The position numbers and the translations under genes were made by a program. Shown piece after piece: positions 52,470 to 61,528 of a stretch of 64,000 bases of DNA. The stretch spans positions 55,939-119,938 of the forward strand of contig CAJWYM010000001.1 of NCBI GenBank assembly GCA_913049555.1. The letters are read 5' to 3'. The notes below the pieces were generated by a model. The model made no database searches, was not told the DNA's origin, and worked only from the letters and a program-made list of their open reading frames with translations. Position 1 is the first letter of the stretch. Each line of letters opens with the position of its first letter. The DNA is from an uncultured Opitutia bacterium. GTDB lineage: Bacteria > Verrucomicrobiota > Verrucomicrobiia > Opitutales > CAJWYM01.

Positions 52470-53141
52470 CTAATTTTTTAACTTATAAAGAACTGGCACG
52501 TTGAACATTGTTTTTACTGTTTTTCCAGCTTTTTTAGGTGGAGTATATATAGAAGACTCTGCCCATTTTTTGGCGGCATCCACAAAACGCTTGTCTGAAA
52601 ATTCTAAAACATCGATCACAGTCAATTTCCCTTTTTTATCTATCTCCACTTTGAGAAGAACTCTTGCCTCTATCTTTTGTCTTTTTAGTTTTCGAGGATA
52701 GTTATTAGGTCCTTGCTTGATCAGTCTAGGGTTTTCATCGAGTTGATGGAGTTCAAAAGTGAAATCTTCAAGATTGGGGTCTCTAAGTTTGAATTTATTG
52801 ATTCCAAGATCGCTGGATTCAAAACTTGGATTTACGTCTAGTTTTACATGAACCGTATCTAACTCGAAACTTGGAACATTGGTAGTAACAGGAGGCATTT
52901 TTAGAAGAATTGCAGGCAATTCCTCTAAAGGCTTTATTTGAATGGGTTTTGTCGGGATTTCTTCAAGGAATTCAACGGGACGGACGGTCAATGTTTCTGG
53001 TTTCCGCTTTAATTCCATAACAATAGGAAAAGTAATTAAAAGTACCGCACTGGTTAAAAGGCCAAAAAAAATCGAGCTTAAAGAGGTCTTTCTTTGCTTA
53101 CTGTCCAAATGAAACTTGTATTTGTCTTTTCCAGATTTCAA
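52470..53141 (-). CDS. TonB-like energy transducer protein
   Basis: A 223-residue protein with one N-terminal membrane segment (about 24-44), a Pro-containing periplasmic stretch (about 50-110) and a C-terminal TonB-type domain (about 150-223; ARVLLKVEIDKKGKLTVIDV...KWAESSIYTPPKKAGK). Such proteins link the proton motive force to outer-membrane receptors. Its proline-rich spacer is short and no exbB or exbD lies near, so partners are elsewhere. It may serve the TonB receptor at 22.4-24.7 kb; there is no direct evidence. Confidence 0.78.
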   Translation of the reverse strand: MKSGKDKYKFHLDSKQRKTSLSSIFFGLLTSAVLLITFPIVMELKRKPETLTVRPVEFLEEIPTKPIQIKPLEELPAILLKMPPVTTNVPSFELDTVHVKLDVNPSFESSDLGINKFKLRDPNLEDFTFELHQLDENPRLIKQGPNNYPRKLKRQKIEARVLLKVEIDKKGKLTVIDVLEFSDKRFVDAAKKWAESSIYTPPKKAGKTVKTMFNVPVLYKLKN

Positions 53142-53257
53142 GGATTGTCCTCTATGAGAAGCTAAATATTAGAATAAATAGAAAATGTATCTGTTAGGTG
53201 TAAGGGAAGCACGGATACAATTACGAAAAGATTCAATCAAGTGAAAACTAAAATGGA

Positions 53258-54079
53258 CTACAAGGAAGGATTTTTGGGTTCGGGCCTCATACTCAATCGA
53301 ACGACTTCATTGTCGAAATAATTAAAATCCATGCCCGCGTTTACAACAATTCCCTGCCCATTGATTCCGCTAGATCTGGAGCTGAGCAAATAAACGGCCG
53401 TGTCAGCAACTTCTTGTGTTTTCAGAGCCGATTTTCGAAGAGTGAGTTTCTCTGCATAGAGATAGCTCTCCAAATATCCTGGAATTCCAGCGGAGGCACT
53501 TGTTTTTAATGGGCCTGCGTTCACGGTATTGAATCGAACCTGAGTATCGGAACTGAAGGATTTGGCCAAATAACGGGTGGAAGCTTCCAAGGATGCTTTG
53601 ATCGGCGCCATATAGCCATAATTTTCGGCAGTTACATAGGTGGATGAAATTCCAATGGAGACAACAGAACCATCTTTCGATAACAATGATTTAAAATATT
53701 TGGCAATTTCAACTAGAGAAAAACTTGAGATTGCTGTCGCTTGGAGAAAGTCTTTTTTCAAGGTCTCATGAAAGGGTTTGAGCCCTTCTGAATAATTTGC
53801 AAATGCAATTGAATGTACAATGCCATCAATTTTTGGGTGCTTTTCTTGAACTTTTTTTGCTAAATTCTCAATTTGATCAGAGCACTCTACATCACAAATA
53901 TAAACCTCTCGATCCCCTAATAATTTTTTTAAGCTTTCTTTTCTACTTTCCGATCGGACGCTGAACAAGATCTTGGCCCCTTCGGATTCCAAAGTTTTAG
54001 CAATAGCCCATGCGACACTTTTCTTATTGGCGACTCCAAAAATAAGAAAAGTTTTATTCTCTACGTTTAAGAAGTTCAT
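53258..54079 (-). CDS. fabI: Enoyl-[acyl-carrier-protein] reductase (NADH), FabI
   Basis: Last reduction of each fatty-acid elongation cycle. The 273-residue protein has GVANKKSVAWAIAKTLESEG (the FabI-type nucleotide loop), HSIAFAN, and the catalytic Tyr154-x6-Lys161 in ENYGYMAPIKASLE, the spacing that separates FabI from ordinary SDR enzymes (Tyr-x3-Lys). C-terminal GINGQGIVVNAGMDF is present. It lies 3 bases downstream of fabZ, so both form a small fatty-acid operon. Confidence 0.95.
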   Translation of the reverse strand: MNFLNVENKTFLIFGVANKKSVAWAIAKTLESEGAKILFSVRSESRKESLKKLLGDREVYICDVECSDQIENLAKKVQEKHPKIDGIVHSIAFANYSEGLKPFHETLKKDFLQATAISSFSLVEIAKYFKSLLSKDGSVVSIGISSTYVTAENYGYMAPIKASLEASTRYLAKSFSSDTQVRFNTVNAGPLKTSASAGIPGYLESYLYAEKLTLRKSALKTQEVADTAVYLLSSRSSGINGQGIVVNAGMDFNYFDNEVVRLSMRPEPKNPSL

Positions 54080-54082
54080 TTC

Positions 54083-54529
54083 TTATTCCTTAGGGATCAT
54101 CGCCAAAGCGAATGATAGGGTGAGGACTGTTTTGCCCTGCTTTCTAATAATCCCTTTCATAAAATAAAATTGCTGGACAATTTTATCTAAAGTGGCCTCT
54201 ATTTCAACAACATCTCCGGGTAGGACCATATTTTTAAATCTGGCATCCTGAATTCGAGATAGAATGGGGGTGCGCTCCTCAGTGTTGGTCAATTCGGTTT
54301 CCAACTTTTTAGATAAGAAAATGGCACCGGTTTGGAAAACTGCCTCGCACAACAAAACTCCAGGCATGATTGGATTGTTTGGATAATGACCTATGAATTG
54401 GGGTTCTTCTAGTCTGATTTCTCTTCTAGTTTTTGCGGAATTAGAATTGATTTCAAGGATCTCATCTATAAATAAGAATGGAGGTCTGTGAGGGATCTTT
54501 TTAAAGATGGGTTCTAGTTTTTGATTCAT
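54083..54529 (-). CDS. fabZ: 3-hydroxyacyl-[acyl-carrier-protein] dehydratase FabZ
   Basis: Dehydrates 3-hydroxyacyl-ACP in fatty-acid synthesis. The hotdog-fold protein has IPHRPPFLFIDEI and the catalytic block GHYPNNPIMPGVLLCEA, with His48 and Glu62 when counted from ATG 54529, close to the positions in characterised FabZ; an ATG three codons earlier is possible. Length about 148 residues, normal. FabZ and LpxA/LpxC often cluster; here fabI follows instead. Confidence 0.93.
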   Translation of the reverse strand: MNQKLEPIFKKIPHRPPFLFIDEILEINSNSAKTRREIRLEEPQFIGHYPNNPIMPGVLLCEAVFQTGAIFLSKKLETELTNTEERTPILSRIQDARFKNMVLPGDVVEIEATLDKIVQQFYFMKGIIRKQGKTVLTLSFALAMIPKE

Positions 54530-54638
54530 AAAAACCATTTGTAATTATTTGTCTGTTAATTGCAAAGATAAATCTTCTTTAATTATAGTTTGTAAAGATC
54601 CTTTAAATTAGTAAGGTTAAAATATAAAATCTAGAAAC

Positions 54639-54980
54639 ATGTCCATAAATAAAAGAGTTGAAGACCGCTTGGTGCCTTTAGAGGTTGTGGTTGTCCGAGA
54701 TGAATCATCCAACGCGGAGGTTGGGCGAGTTTTGGACTATTCTGTCAATGGTTTCATGCTTTCCACGCATTTAAAACTGAAAAATGAAGAAGAATACAGG
54801 TATTCTTTTAGTTTAAAAAATGGCGATTCTTTTGAAAAGTTACTCACATTCAGAACTCAATGTCGTTGGAAAAGATTGGATCCATCTACGGGTTTGATGA
54901 TTGCTGGTTTTAAAATTTTACACCGAGGTGAAGATAAAATTGCACTCATTAAAGCTCTAATCCATCGAAATTCAAAATAG
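54639..54980 (+). CDS. PilZ-domain protein
   Basis: A 113-residue single-domain protein with both c-di-GMP-binding signatures of PilZ: Arg6-x3-Arg10 (RVEDR) and Asp33-x-Ser35-x2-Gly38 (DYSVNG), followed by a beta-barrel pattern. It probably binds cyclic di-GMP and acts on a partner by contact. No diguanylate cyclase is in the window. It is 6 bases ahead of the next lipoprotein gene, likely the same transcript. Start ATG lacks a Shine-Dalgarno. Confidence 0.85.
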   Translation: MSINKRVEDRLVPLEVVVVRDESSNAEVGRVLDYSVNGFMLSTHLKLKNEEEYRYSFSLKNGDSFEKLLTFRTQCRWKRLDPSTGLMIAGFKILHRGEDKIALIKALIHRNSK

Positions 54981-54986
54981 AATTAA

Positions 54987-55541
54987 ATGCCAATTATCAG
55001 ACTTTTAACCTTATTTTTTGTTCACTTTTTAATCCTAGGTTGTTTTCAAGAGAAAACCAGCACTCAAACAGAAAAAAAAGAGGTCAACCAAACCACTGCA
55101 ATACCTCAAGAATCTCTCTACAATGAAGATTTGTATGTTGAGGAGGTTCCACTTGTTTTCCCCCCACCTGTTTATCCTGCTTTGCCAGTTTCCGAAGATT
55201 TAATTCCTACAATTACTTCGGATACAATTGATTTAATAGATATAAAAAACAGAACTGTGAGTGCGGAACTTTTGATGCTCAAAAACGATCTGGGTTCCTA
55301 CACAGTATCATTTTTAAGAAGCTCCGACCAAAAAGAGTTTACGCTAGATTTACGAACGTTGAGTGAGGAGTCTCAACAAATCGTGTTCGCTTGGGACAAG
55401 TATTTCAAATACTTAGAAGAAAAGAAAGTCATCTTAGCTGCTTGGGAAGAGAAAAGAGATAATTTTTACGAAGAGCATGAATCAGGGGGGTCAACCACTG
55501 CGAATCAGATATTCGATTCATTAAGTACGATCGGTCAATAA
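54987..55541 (+). CDS. Lipoprotein with a single SHD1-like domain
   Basis: A 184-residue lipoprotein (signal with lipobox ILGC, Cys19). After an acidic linker, residues about 75-135 (IDLIDIKNRTVSAELLMLKN, then KEFTLDLRTLSEESQQIV) follow the SHD1 pattern known from many planctomycete and verrucomicrobial proteins, where a GR-T-x-A-E core is followed by a K-E-F-x-(V/L)-x-L-x-x-L-S box. Function of SHD1 is not established. Placed between a PilZ gene and an unknown charged protein. The match is by eye and moderate. Confidence 0.65.
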   Translation: MPIIRLLTLFFVHFLILGCFQEKTSTQTEKKEVNQTTAIPQESLYNEDLYVEEVPLVFPPPVYPALPVSEDLIPTITSDTIDLIDIKNRTVSAELLMLKNDLGSYTVSFLRSSDQKEFTLDLRTLSEESQQIVFAWDKYFKYLEEKKVILAAWEEKRDNFYEEHESGGSTTANQIFDSLSTIGQ

Positions 55542-55639
55542 CCCATTTTTGATGGGTATTCCTATACCAAATAAGAGCCATGTGACAACTTTTGTTGCGG
55601 AATGGGCTCAATCAATCCAAAAGATAGATAAAAAATATT

Positions 55640-57091
55640 ATGTCAGACAATAACGCTGAAAAGAAAACGCCAAGGGGCAGTAAAATGAATTCCCGTTCGG
55701 GAAGAAAACCTAGCTTATCCCGCTCATTTGATAACCACCAATCAACCAATTCTGAAACTTCCAAGACTGGTAGAATTGGCATCATTCAACCCTTGTCCTC
55801 TGGAGCCCATTTAGATTCATTGCCCCATAGGAAAAATTCGGACACAGATCCATTGGTTTCTAGGAATTCTCAAAGAAATCCTAAAAGCAAGCAACCCGCT
55901 AAAAGCAATAAAAGAGCACCCAGAAAAACCACTCAAGGCTCTAAAATTACTGATGGTTTTTTGGAAGCAGATCATTCAAAGCGCAATGGTGAGGTGAAAG
56001 AATCTCAGGAGAAATCTCAAGAGGCCTCCACTAAATCGATCCTAACAGAGGATTCTAATCGTGAGGGAGTGATCCTTGAAAACTTAGAAGTTCCGGTAGC
56101 CGAAGAAAACGGAGTGTCCGAGGGAGCGATTCAAGAAATTGCCCCCAAATCTATGGACCCTTCCTCAAATCCATCGCATTCCATCCAAAAGCAAAAAAAT
56201 GAGGAAATTAAGGAAGAGCTTTCACGAAGCAATGAAAAAGACTTACAACCCGAGACCGAAGTAAAGGAATCTCAGCCAACCTCAAAGGTTTTTGTGGACT
56301 CTAATACCGAAACGGGAATGGAACTTAAAAAGGAAGTTTCTGAAGAATCCATCAAAGAAGAGGCACCAAAGCCTTTAACAGAATCTGATGGATCTAAGCT
56401 TAAAGAAAAAAACGAGGAGGAGGATGAAGTCGTTCTATCAAACAGTCCTTATTCTGAAAAACAAAAAAAATCGGCCAATGATGAATTGGCAGTTGTGGAG
56501 TTGATCGGCGAGCGAGCCAAGAGTTTCAAAAGAAAGCATGCAAACCGCGAAACCAAAGATTCGAACGAAAATCAGCCTAAAAGAGAAAGAACTTCCAACA
56601 ATAGAACTAAAAACAGTCGGTCTAGAAAAAAAGTGGAAGCCCAAGGTGAAAACAAATCGTTGGTGATAGAAGAGGGGGAGGGAGTCCAGCAAAACAATTC
56701 AACGGATTGGCAACCGGACAAAGATAGAGCAGTCCAGAGGCCAAGAAATGAATTTAGACCTACCCGAGCCAAACAAGACCCGCCTTTAGGATTTTTTGGT
56801 AAGATTCGTCAATTTTTAGAATCCTTTTTTATAGAGCCCAGAGGCAATGATCTGAACCCTAAAAAAAGAAGAAATAGGAAACGCAATAACAAATCGAGTG
56901 GTCATTCTAAAAATTCAGACTCCTTTGATAAAAAATCGAATCCTAATCGAGAATCTGGAGGAAGAGGTAAGGGCAACTACAACAAAAACAGACGCCCTAA
57001 AAATCAGAACAATCAAAATCGTCAACGTAAGAGGCACAATACCCAAAGGAAAAACACTCCTCAACAAAATCCTAAATCAGACGAAAATTAA
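55640..57091 (+). CDS. Long disordered, highly charged protein
   Basis: A 483-residue protein with no recognised domain. The first 110 residues are Ser/Lys/Arg-rich, about 110-290 acidic and Ser/Glu/Lys-rich with repeated KESQ-, KEE- and EE-type motifs, and 300-483 basic, ending in a run of Asn/Arg/Lys (for example NRKRNNKSSG and NQNRQRKRHN). One hydrophobic patch, GFFGKIRQFLESFFIEP near 385, may be a binding motif. Such Arg/Asn-rich tails often contact RNA or DNA, which is a guess here. It ends 2 bases before murA, implying co-transcription. No Cys is apparent. Confidence 0.6.
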   Translation: MSDNNAEKKTPRGSKMNSRSGRKPSLSRSFDNHQSTNSETSKTGRIGIIQPLSSGAHLDSLPHRKNSDTDPLVSRNSQRNPKSKQPAKSNKRAPRKTTQGSKITDGFLEADHSKRNGEVKESQEKSQEASTKSILTEDSNREGVILENLEVPVAEENGVSEGAIQEIAPKSMDPSSNPSHSIQKQKNEEIKEELSRSNEKDLQPETEVKESQPTSKVFVDSNTETGMELKKEVSEESIKEEAPKPLTESDGSKLKEKNEEEDEVVLSNSPYSEKQKKSANDELAVVELIGERAKSFKRKHANRETKDSNENQPKRERTSNNRTKNSRSRKKVEAQGENKSLVIEEGEGVQQNNSTDWQPDKDRAVQRPRNEFRPTRAKQDPPLGFFGKIRQFLESFFIEPRGNDLNPKKRRNRKRNNKSSGHSKNSDSFDKKSNPNRESGGRGKGNYNKNRRPKNQNNQNRQRKRHNTQRKNTPQQNPKSDEN

Positions 57092-57093
57092 GA

Positions 57094-58398
57094 ATGGATA
57101 CTTTTCACATTCAAGGCGGTGGAAGTTTGCAGGGAGAAATTACCGTTGGTGGGGCAAAGAATGCAGCGCTTCCAATTTTTGCATCTACATTGCTTACGGA
57201 TGAACCTTGTATTATAGAAAACGTTCCGGATCTTAGTGATATTAGATTCATGGCGGAAATACTCAGGTCCTTAGGCGCTACTGTCGAGAGACTCACAACG
57301 AATAGTTGGAGAGTGGAAGCGAAGCAAATCTCTCACATCGCACCTTATGAACTGGTTCGTAAGATGAGAGCTTCCATTTGCTTACTAGGTCCTTTGATAG
57401 GTCGCGAAAAGCAAGCAGATGTTTCTTTGCCGGGCGGATGTGTGATTGGACCTAGACCTATTGACCTTCATCTCAAAGGGCTTTCGCGTTTGGGATGTGA
57501 GTATTCTATCGAGGGCGGCTATGTTCGAGTGGATGGGAAGAATGCTAAAGGAAATTATGTTTTCCTGGGTGGCCGACATGGAAGCACTGTATTAGGGACT
57601 GCCAATATCTTGATGGCAGCTACTCTTTTACCCGGAATCACACACATTGATAGTGCTGCATGCGAGCCAGAAATTATAGATCTTTGCAAAATGCTCGTTT
57701 CTATGGGTGCAAAGATTAAAGGGATTGGCTCCCACTCCCTTCAAATTGAAGGAGTAAAAAAGTTAAGCGGTTGCACGCATTCTGTTATATCGGACAGGAT
57801 AGAAGCGGGAACTTATCTCATTGGTTCTGCAATGACGCAAGGAGACGTGACTGTTCATGGAGCCAATCATAGAGATTTAGGGGCCTTGTTGGATAAGATG
57901 GACTCCATTGGAGCGCGTGTAGATATTTTGAGCGAATCCAGTGTGCGAGTTCGTGCAGCATTGGAGCCCTACAAACCCACCGATGTCATTACTCTTCCGC
58001 ATCCAGGATATCCAACAGATTTACAGGCTCAAATGTGCGCTCTCATGTGCTTGACTCCAGGTCTAAGTATTATAACAGAGCGTGTGTATCCGAACCGCTT
58101 TATGCATGTTCCCGAATTGCAGCGCATGGGTGCAGATATTGCCATTGAGGGATCCAGTGCCATTATTAAAGGAGTTCCTCGTTTGTCCGGTGCACCCGTA
58201 ATGGCCTCTGACTTAAGAGCAAGTGCTGCATTGATTTTGGCTGCAGTAGCCGCAGAAGGTGAGACCGTCATTCGTAGGATCTATCATTTAGATCGTGGTT
58301 ATGAGGAGTTTGAAAAGCGCATGCAATCATTAGGAGCTCAAGTTATGAGAATTCCTGAGAAAGAATTGCCTCAACATTTACAGGAAGAACCTATATAG
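57094..58398 (+). CDS. murA: UDP-N-acetylglucosamine 1-carboxyvinyltransferase
   Basis: First committed step of peptidoglycan synthesis: transfers enolpyruvate from PEP to UDP-GlcNAc. The 434-residue protein has VGGAKNAALPIFASTLLTDE, the active-site Cys116 in PGGCVIGPRPIDLHL, and the C-terminal GYPTDLQAQMCAL and DLRASAALILAA. With Cys in place the enzyme should be sensitive to fosfomycin, by analogy. Its gene is 2 bases after the disordered-protein gene and 12 before ruvB. Confidence 0.97.
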   Translation: MDTFHIQGGGSLQGEITVGGAKNAALPIFASTLLTDEPCIIENVPDLSDIRFMAEILRSLGATVERLTTNSWRVEAKQISHIAPYELVRKMRASICLLGPLIGREKQADVSLPGGCVIGPRPIDLHLKGLSRLGCEYSIEGGYVRVDGKNAKGNYVFLGGRHGSTVLGTANILMAATLLPGITHIDSAACEPEIIDLCKMLVSMGAKIKGIGSHSLQIEGVKKLSGCTHSVISDRIEAGTYLIGSAMTQGDVTVHGANHRDLGALLDKMDSIGARVDILSESSVRVRAALEPYKPTDVITLPHPGYPTDLQAQMCALMCLTPGLSIITERVYPNRFMHVPELQRMGADIAIEGSSAIIKGVPRLSGAPVMASDLRASAALILAAVAAEGETVIRRIYHLDRGYEEFEKRMQSLGAQVMRIPEKELPQHLQEEPI

Positions 58399-58410
58399 AA
58401 TACAGTTCAA

Positions 58411-59448
58411 ATGGAAAAACAATCTACCGGAATGGATTTCATTAAGGATTCCTTAGAAGAGGATTCTAATTTTGATCCAGCTTTGAGACCTTTAACTTTT
58501 TCTGACTTTACGGGCCAAGATAGAACGGTTGAAAGATTAAAGGTAATGGTTGGAGCGGCTCGAGATCGAGGAGATGTTTTGGGCCATATTTTATTGAGCG
58601 GACCCCCAGGACTCGGGAAAACAACTTTGGCTAATATTTTGGCCAATGAAATGCAAAGAGATATAAAGATCACAAGTGGTCCCGTTGTTGAGAAGCCAGG
58701 AGATTTAGCCGGACTTTTAACCAACCTAGATGAAGGAGATGTATTGTTTATTGATGAGATCCATCGGATTTCTAAAACGGTAGAAGAGTATTTATACTCT
58801 GCAATGGAAGATTTCAAGATCGACATTATGATTGATCAGGGGCCCAATGCAAGGAGTGTTCGCCTCAATATTCCTCGCTTTACAGTAATTGGAGCGACCA
58901 CAAGAGTCGGAATGCTTTCTTCCCCACTTCGAAGTAGATTCACTCTTCAAACGCGACTCAACTATTATCAAAAAGACTACCTAATTCAAATCATCAACCG
59001 AAACTGTAATTTGTTACAAGTGGAAATCGATGATGGAGGAGCGGATGAAATTGCTGGTAGAGCTCGAGGAACTCCTCGGATCACAAACAATCTTATCCAT
59101 TTTGTTCGAGACTTTGCGCAACAAAGAGCCGACGGAAAAATCAATAAAAAAGTGGCTCAAGCGGCACTTGAATTGTTGGAGATTGATTCTAATGGTTTGG
59201 ATGAATTGGATAAGAAAATTTTATTGGTAATGGCGGAGAATTACAATGGAGGACCGGTGGGACTGAGCACAATTGCTGTGGCAGTTGGAGAGGAAAGTCA
59301 CACTTTAGAAGAGGTGCATGAGCCTTACTTAATTCAAGAGGGTTTTATTATGAGAACCGCCCAAGGAAGGGTCTTGGCAGATAAAGCTTGGACTTCACTG
59401 GGTATGCAACCTCACTCAGGCAATCCAAAACAAGCAGAATTGTTTTAG
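58411..59448 (+). CDS. ruvB: Holliday junction branch-migration helicase RuvB
   Basis: Hexameric AAA+ motor of the RuvABC complex. The 345-residue protein has [18 protein letters not shown], Walker A GPPGLGKT (64-71), Walker B DEIH (115-118), [19 protein letters not shown] with sensor residues, and the C-terminal winged helix with [17 protein letters not shown]. No ruvA or ruvC nearby. It is followed 4 bases later by a TRAP transporter gene, an uncommon neighbour for ruvB. Confidence 0.98.
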   Translation: MEKQSTGMDFIKDSLEEDSNFDPALRPLTFSDFTGQDRTVERLKVMVGAARDRGDVLGHILLSGPPGLGKTTLANILANEMQRDIKITSGPVVEKPGDLAGLLTNLDEGDVLFIDEIHRISKTVEEYLYSAMEDFKIDIMIDQGPNARSVRLNIPRFTVIGATTRVGMLSSPLRSRFTLQTRLNYYQKDYLIQIINRNCNLLQVEIDDGGADEIAGRARGTPRITNNLIHFVRDFAQQRADGKINKKVAQAALELLEIDSNGLDELDKKILLVMAENYNGGPVGLSTIAVAVGEESHTLEEVHEPYLIQEGFIMRTAQGRVLADKAWTSLGMQPHSGNPKQAELF

Positions 59449-59452
59449 AACT

Positions 59453-59986
59453 ATGATCCGTCGATATATTCAGTGGATGGATCTATTAACTGAAAAAATA
59501 GGAAGACTGACCATGTGGTTGGTGATCCCCATGACTTTAGTTGCAGCTTACAATGCTGTGGCTCGTTTTACCAGTCAACCTTTAGGAATGAACCTGAGTT
59601 CTAACGCTTTATTAGAAGTTCAATGGTATTTATTCAGTATTCTTTTTCTAGTTGGATCCGCCTATGTTTACAAGCACGACAGTCATGTGCGAGTCGATGT
59701 TTTTTACAGTCGTTGTCCGAAGCAAGTGAAACTGTGGGTAAACTTTTTAGGGAACTTTCTACTGGCCATTCCATTTTGCTTAATCACTGCTTGGGCTTGT
59801 TGGGACTCTACAATCCACTCTTGGGAGGTATTGGAAATGTCTCCCGATCCTGGAGGATTGCCTAGATACCCAATAAAAAGTTTGATCCCTCTTTCATTCT
59901 TACTTTTGGCCCTTCAATCTCTATCTTTGGCATTGAGAGATCTACTAGAGCTCTATCAAGGATCTGATGGATTGGATTCCCATTAG
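59453..59986 (+). CDS. TRAP transporter small permease (DctQ-like)
   Basis: A 177-residue membrane protein with four hydrophobic segments, including LTMWLVIPMTLVAAYNAVAR and VQWYLFSILFLVGSAYVYKHDSHVRVDVFY, the DctQ signature. It forms the membrane part of a sodium-dependent tripartite organic-acid transporter with the next gene. The periplasmic binding protein DctP is not in the window. It starts 4 bases after ruvB. Confidence 0.88.
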   Translation: MIRRYIQWMDLLTEKIGRLTMWLVIPMTLVAAYNAVARFTSQPLGMNLSSNALLEVQWYLFSILFLVGSAYVYKHDSHVRVDVFYSRCPKQVKLWVNFLGNFLLAIPFCLITAWACWDSTIHSWEVLEMSPDPGGLPRYPIKSLIPLSFLLLALQSLSLALRDLLELYQGSDGLDSH

Positions 59987-60013
59987 AATCGGATTTCTTA
60001 AAAGAATCTAAAG

Positions 60014-61318
60014 GTGTTAGACAAGTGCATGTTATTGACTTTGTTTGTCCTGATTTTTTCAGGATTTCCAGTCGCGTTTACTTTAGCAGGAACTGCAATT
60101 ATCTTTTGTTGGATCGGAATTGCTGGTGGATCCATCTCTTGGGAATTTTACATGGCAATGCCCCAAAGGATTTTTGGAATTATGTCCAATCAGATTTTAC
60201 TTGCGGTTCCTTTTTTTATATTGATGGGAACTATTCTTGAAAAGTCCAAGATTGCTGAAGATTTGTTGAAGACTGTGGGACAACTCTTCGGACCCTTTCG
60301 GGGAGGCTTAGCCATTGCCGTTGTTTTAGTGGGAGCACTACTGGCTGCAGCAACTGGTGTTGTAGGAGCTTCAGTCGTAGCTATGGGATTGATTTCACTT
60401 CCTGTGATGATGAAGTATAATTACGACAAATCTCTCATTGCTGGAACAATCACTGCCTCGGGAACCTTGGGTCAAATCATTCCACCGAGTTTAGTTTTGG
60501 TGGTTTTAGGCGATCAGATTGGGGTTCCAGTGGGAGATCTCTTTGCCGCAGCCTTAATTCCTGGGATAATCTTGGCCGCCTTGTATTGTGTCTATATCTT
60601 CTTTCTTTCTATTCTCTCCAAGACAACCGCACCAGCTTTACCGATTGAGGATCGCTTGTTAAAAGGAGGAGAAATGTTCAAGCGAATTGTATTCGTTCTT
60701 ATCCCACCAATTATACTCATACTAATCGTATTAGGCAGTATTTTTTCTGGCTTGGCTACTCCCACTGAGGCTGGAGCTTTTGGAGCCCTTGGAGCTACTA
60801 TGCTGGCATTTTTTAAGAAACAACTTTCTAAAAATTGCATCGAAGAATCGGTCGCTGAGACCTTCAAAATTACCACAATGGTTCTTTTTTTGCTTATTGG
60901 AGCCACTGCTTTTACTTTAGTTTTTAGAGGACTGGATGGAGATCTATGGATTCAAAATTTATTAACGGATCTTCCCGGGGGTAAGCTCACATTGATCATA
61001 ATAAGTGGACTCGTAATCTTTTTTCTAGGATTTTTCATCGATTTTTTTGAGATTGTTTTTATTGTAGTGCCCTTGCTTTTACCCGCTGCCAAGCTATTGG
61101 GATTGGATCTTACTTGGTATGGAATCTACATTGCAATGATCCTTCAGACCTCTTTTTTGACCCCTCCTTTTGGGTTTTCACTTTTTTATCTCAGAGGGGT
61201 GGCTCCTCCAGAATTAAAAACCTCAGATATTTACAAAGGCGTTTTGCCTTTTTTGTTCATCCAAGGCTTTATGATTTGTCTCTTAGTTTTGTTCCCCGAA
61301 ATCACAAAAATTTTGTAG
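60014..61318 (+). CDS. TRAP transporter large permease (DctM-like)
   Basis: A 434-residue membrane protein with about eleven or twelve hydrophobic helices. Features of DctM: FSGFPVAFTLAGTAI, AVPFFILMGTILEKS, GGLAIAVVLVGALLAAATGV, SGTLGQIIPPSLVLVVLGDQ and the C-terminal IFFLGFFIDFFEIVFIVVPL and QTSFLTPPFGFSLFYLRGV. Starts at GTG 60014, 27 bases after the small permease. Substrates of TRAP systems are often dicarboxylates, keto acids or uronates; which one applies is unknown. Confidence 0.93.
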   Translation: MLDKCMLLTLFVLIFSGFPVAFTLAGTAIIFCWIGIAGGSISWEFYMAMPQRIFGIMSNQILLAVPFFILMGTILEKSKIAEDLLKTVGQLFGPFRGGLAIAVVLVGALLAAATGVVGASVVAMGLISLPVMMKYNYDKSLIAGTITASGTLGQIIPPSLVLVVLGDQIGVPVGDLFAAALIPGIILAALYCVYIFFLSILSKTTAPALPIEDRLLKGGEMFKRIVFVLIPPIILILIVLGSIFSGLATPTEAGAFGALGATMLAFFKKQLSKNCIEESVAETFKITTMVLFLLIGATAFTLVFRGLDGDLWIQNLLTDLPGGKLTLIIISGLVIFFLGFFIDFFEIVFIVVPLLLPAAKLLGLDLTWYGIYIAMILQTSFLTPPFGFSLFYLRGVAPPELKTSDIYKGVLPFLFIQGFMICLLVLFPEITKIL

Positions 61319-61528
61319 TAGCCTATTAAATTTCCTCATGGAATCGGGAGAATTTCTAGGCTCTTTTTGTTCTGGTAATTTTTCGGATTCATTCCAAAAA
61401 CTCCCGCAACCCCTCCACTTTTTAAATCAAAAATCTTAAATGAAATGAGAGGTTCAGAAGATTCAAGACTTTCATACAAATCCGATTTTCTCTCATTTTA
61501 ATTCTTCAAAATTAAAGTATACTATAGG

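Noticed and set aside
52494..52520. TGGCAC motif resembling a sigma-54 -24 element
   Set aside because: No TTGC at the required -12 spacing, and it lies within the 3' coding part of the TonB-like gene.
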